Assembly (NCBI GenBank): GCA_026786065.1
Contig: JAJAYS010000016.1
Span: 1-6,758 of the forward strand
Reading direction: 5' to 3'
From: Polaromonas sp.
GTDB taxonomy: Bacteria; Pseudomonadota; Gammaproteobacteria; Burkholderiales; Burkholderiaceae_C
DNA: 6,758 bases
Under the pieces are notes generated by a model. The model ran no database searches, was not told the DNA's origin, and was given only the letters and a program-made list of their open reading frames with translations. Shown here one piece after another: positions 5,340-6,758 of the stretch. Position 1 is the first letter of the stretch. Every line of letters starts with the position of its first letter. A program made the translations under genes and the position numbers.

Positions 5340-6721
5340 AGCCATATCGCCCGGCGATTCTGGCAATTTGCGCAGTGCTGGCGTCCTGCGGCGGTGGCGG
5401 CGGTGGCACGCCAGCTGCCCCGCTTGCACCGGCCTATGGCGCACAGCCTGTCTCCTGTTCGACCGCCGACCAGCGCAGCTGGCTCAAGGCCTACATGGGT
5501 GACCAGTATTTCTGGAACGAGAACCTGCGTGCGCCTGACGAATCGGCAACCACTCTTGACGCCTACTTTCGCTCGCTGCTTTTCACGCCGACGGACCGCT
5601 TCAGCTACAGCCAGTCCACCGCGAAGTTCACACAGTTTTTTACCGAAGGGCGGCGCACCGGCTACGGCTATTCGCTGGCGTTCGCCGATGCGGCGCAAAC
5701 CGTCATGCAGGTCCGCTTTACCGAGCCGCTGAGCCCGGTGGGCCTGGCCGGATTACAGCGGGGCGACACGATTGTGTCTATCGATGGCTTCACGCCCGCA
5801 CAGATCGCAACCGGTTCGCTGGCCAACGTGGACACCGAAGGGGTCGCGCGCGTCCTGGTCATCAGCGATGCCGGCGGTGCGCAGCGCACCTTCATGGTGA
5901 CCTCGGCCGATTACCCTTTGACCCCGGTACTCGCTGTCAAGATTTTGACGGCGCCCAACGGAGCCAGGGTGGGTTATCTGGCTTATCAGGAGTTCATTGC
6001 GTCCAGCGCCAAGGCACTGGGTACGGCCTTTGACGCGTTCAGGGCTGCGGGCGTGACCGAGCTGGTAGTGGACTTGCGCTACAACGGCGGCGGCAGCGTC
6101 ACCACCGCGCGCAATCTGGCCAGCCTGATGGGCGGCGCCAACCTTGATGGTCAGGTTTTTACAGGCTTGCGCTTCAACGCCAACAACAGCGCCAGCAACG
6201 CCAACTATCTGTTTACCTCAAGCACCGCCACCTTGCCAGCGGCGCCACTCGAGGGTTTGAGCCGGGTCTTCGTCATCGCGTCGTCGGCCACCGCGTCAGC
6301 CAGCGAGCTGCTGATCAATTCCTTGAAGCCTTTTCGCACTGTCGTCACGATAGGCAGCACCACCTTCGGCAAGCCCTACGGCTTTGTGCCGCGTGAGGCT
6401 TGCGGCACCACTTACAGCGCGGTCAACTTTGACAGCGTCAATGCACCGGGTGGCGGCGGCTACCGCGGCGGCCTGCCAGCGACCTGCGCGGCCAGCGACG
6501 ACCTGGGCAAGGCGCTGGGCGACCCGGCAGAGCGGCGCCTTGCTGCAGCCTTGGGCTACATCGCAACCGGCGCCTGCCCGGCGGTCGCCGCCAGTGCCGA
6601 TGCGCTGCGAAGCGGCGGTGCGTCCGGTCCGTTTTTCTCCAGCAAGGAAGCTCGCGTGAATCCAAAAATCAGCGAGGCCGCGTTCGGCGAAGTCAGCCCG
6701 CCGCGCATGGTGGCAGATTGA
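5336..6721 (+). CDS. S41-family (C-terminal-processing-type) serine peptidase, predicted lipoprotein
   Basis: This 461-residue protein has a lipoprotein signal (hydrophobic residues about 7-15, lipobox LASC with Cys18) followed by a six-glycine linker. It should therefore be anchored by lipid to the inner or outer membrane facing the periplasm. A PDZ-like region spans about 108-190 (GYGYSLAFADAA..., then GLQRGDTIVSIDG). The S41 catalytic core follows: VVDLRYNGGGSVTTARNLA (about 244-262), the nucleophile in TASASELL (Ser321) and the general base in STTFGKPYG (Lys346). The Ser-Lys spacing of 25 matches the Ser430/Lys455 pair of E. coli Tsp as I recall it. Such peptidases trim or degrade periplasmic proteins; the substrate is unknown here. 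Four cysteines after the core (about 356-414) may form disulfides. Its start overlaps the upstream hydrolase stop (ATGA), implying coupled translation. The C-terminal 30 residues after the last family-like segment are unusual. Confidence 0.9.
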   Translation: MKPYRPAILAICAVLASCGGGGGGTPAAPLAPAYGAQPVSCSTADQRSWLKAYMGDQYFWNENLRAPDESATTLDAYFRSLLFTPTDRFSYSQSTAKFTQFFTEGRRTGYGYSLAFADAAQTVMQVRFTEPLSPVGLAGLQRGDTIVSIDGFTPAQIATGSLANVDTEGVARVLVISDAGGAQRTFMVTSADYPLTPVLAVKILTAPNGARVGYLAYQEFIASSAKALGTAFDAFRAAGVTELVVDLRYNGGGSVTTARNLASLMGGANLDGQVFTGLRFNANNSASNANYLFTSSTATLPAAPLEGLSRVFVIASSATASASELLINSLKPFRTVVTIGSTTFGKPYGFVPREACGTTYSAVNFDSVNAPGGGGYRGGLPATCAASDDLGKALGDPAERRLAAALGYIATGACPAVAASADALRSGGASGPFFSSKEARVNPKISEAAFGEVSPPRMVAD

Positions 6722-6758
6722 CCCTGAAGCGGGCCGCCAAGATCACATCAGCAAATGC

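Noticed and set aside
5387..5408. GGC/GGT tandem repeat as a phase-variable or microsatellite tract
   Set aside because: It encodes the poly-Gly linker after the lipobox Cys, a common feature of Burkholderiales lipoproteins, and the codons are mixed, so slippage is not specially indicated.
4578..5444. 288-residue open frame on the minus strand
   Set aside because: It is antisense to the formamidase-like hydrolase, is Arg/Gly/Gln-rich without motifs, and spans the junction of two well-supported plus-strand genes.
6722..6758. Start of a further gene at the right edge (ATG at 6755)
   Set aside because: Only one codon is present, and there is no clear ribosome binding site in the 33 bases before it.

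Overview
The window looks like a piece of a GC-rich betaproteobacterial chromosome, most likely Burkholderiales and probably Comamonadaceae (Polaromonas/Rhodoferax-like). This rests on the strong G/C bias at third codon positions, a Bug/TctC-type substrate-binding protein, the protein styles (poly-Gly lipoprotein, FCD-type GntR regulator) and repeats of a kind I associate with that group. The taxonomic call is inference; no rRNA or other marker gene is present.

Layout. A minus-strand run of five genes reads from about 4334 down to the left edge: an FCD-family GntR regulator (4334-3654), a phytanoyl-CoA dioxygenase/ectoine-hydroxylase-like Fe(II)/2-oxoglutarate oxygenase (3626-2715), a Rossmann-fold oxidoreductase with a C-terminal SAF domain (2473-1115), an alpha/beta hydrolase (1082-147) and the first 50 codons of a Bug-family periplasmic solute receptor (150 to beyond 1). 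Spacings are 27 bp, 241 bp, 32 bp and a 4-bp ATGA overlap. The 241-bp gap holds a palindromic repeat element. Divergently, on the plus strand, lie a kynurenine-formamidase-like alpha/beta hydrolase (4482-5339) and an S41 (C-terminal-processing-type) peptidase predicted to be a lipoprotein (5336-6721), also joined by an ATGA overlap. The 147-bp divergent region carries a perfect 12-bp palindrome, TCTGTATACAGA, over a candidate promoter for the regulator and a second perfect palindrome, CGGGAATTCCCG.

How the genes may work together (inference). The minus-strand set has the form of a small catabolic operon: a receptor to capture an organic acid or similar solute, an oxygenase to hydroxylate it, a dehydrogenase to oxidise the product, a hydrolase to cleave an ester, lactone or C-C bond, and a ligand-responsive GntR repressor. 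The substrate cannot be read from the sequence, and I do not recognise the combination as a named pathway. The plus-strand pair may share the control region but has no obvious mechanistic link to the operon.

No RNA genes, CRISPR arrays, transposases or attachment sites were seen. There is no gene-free stretch longer than 241 bp.
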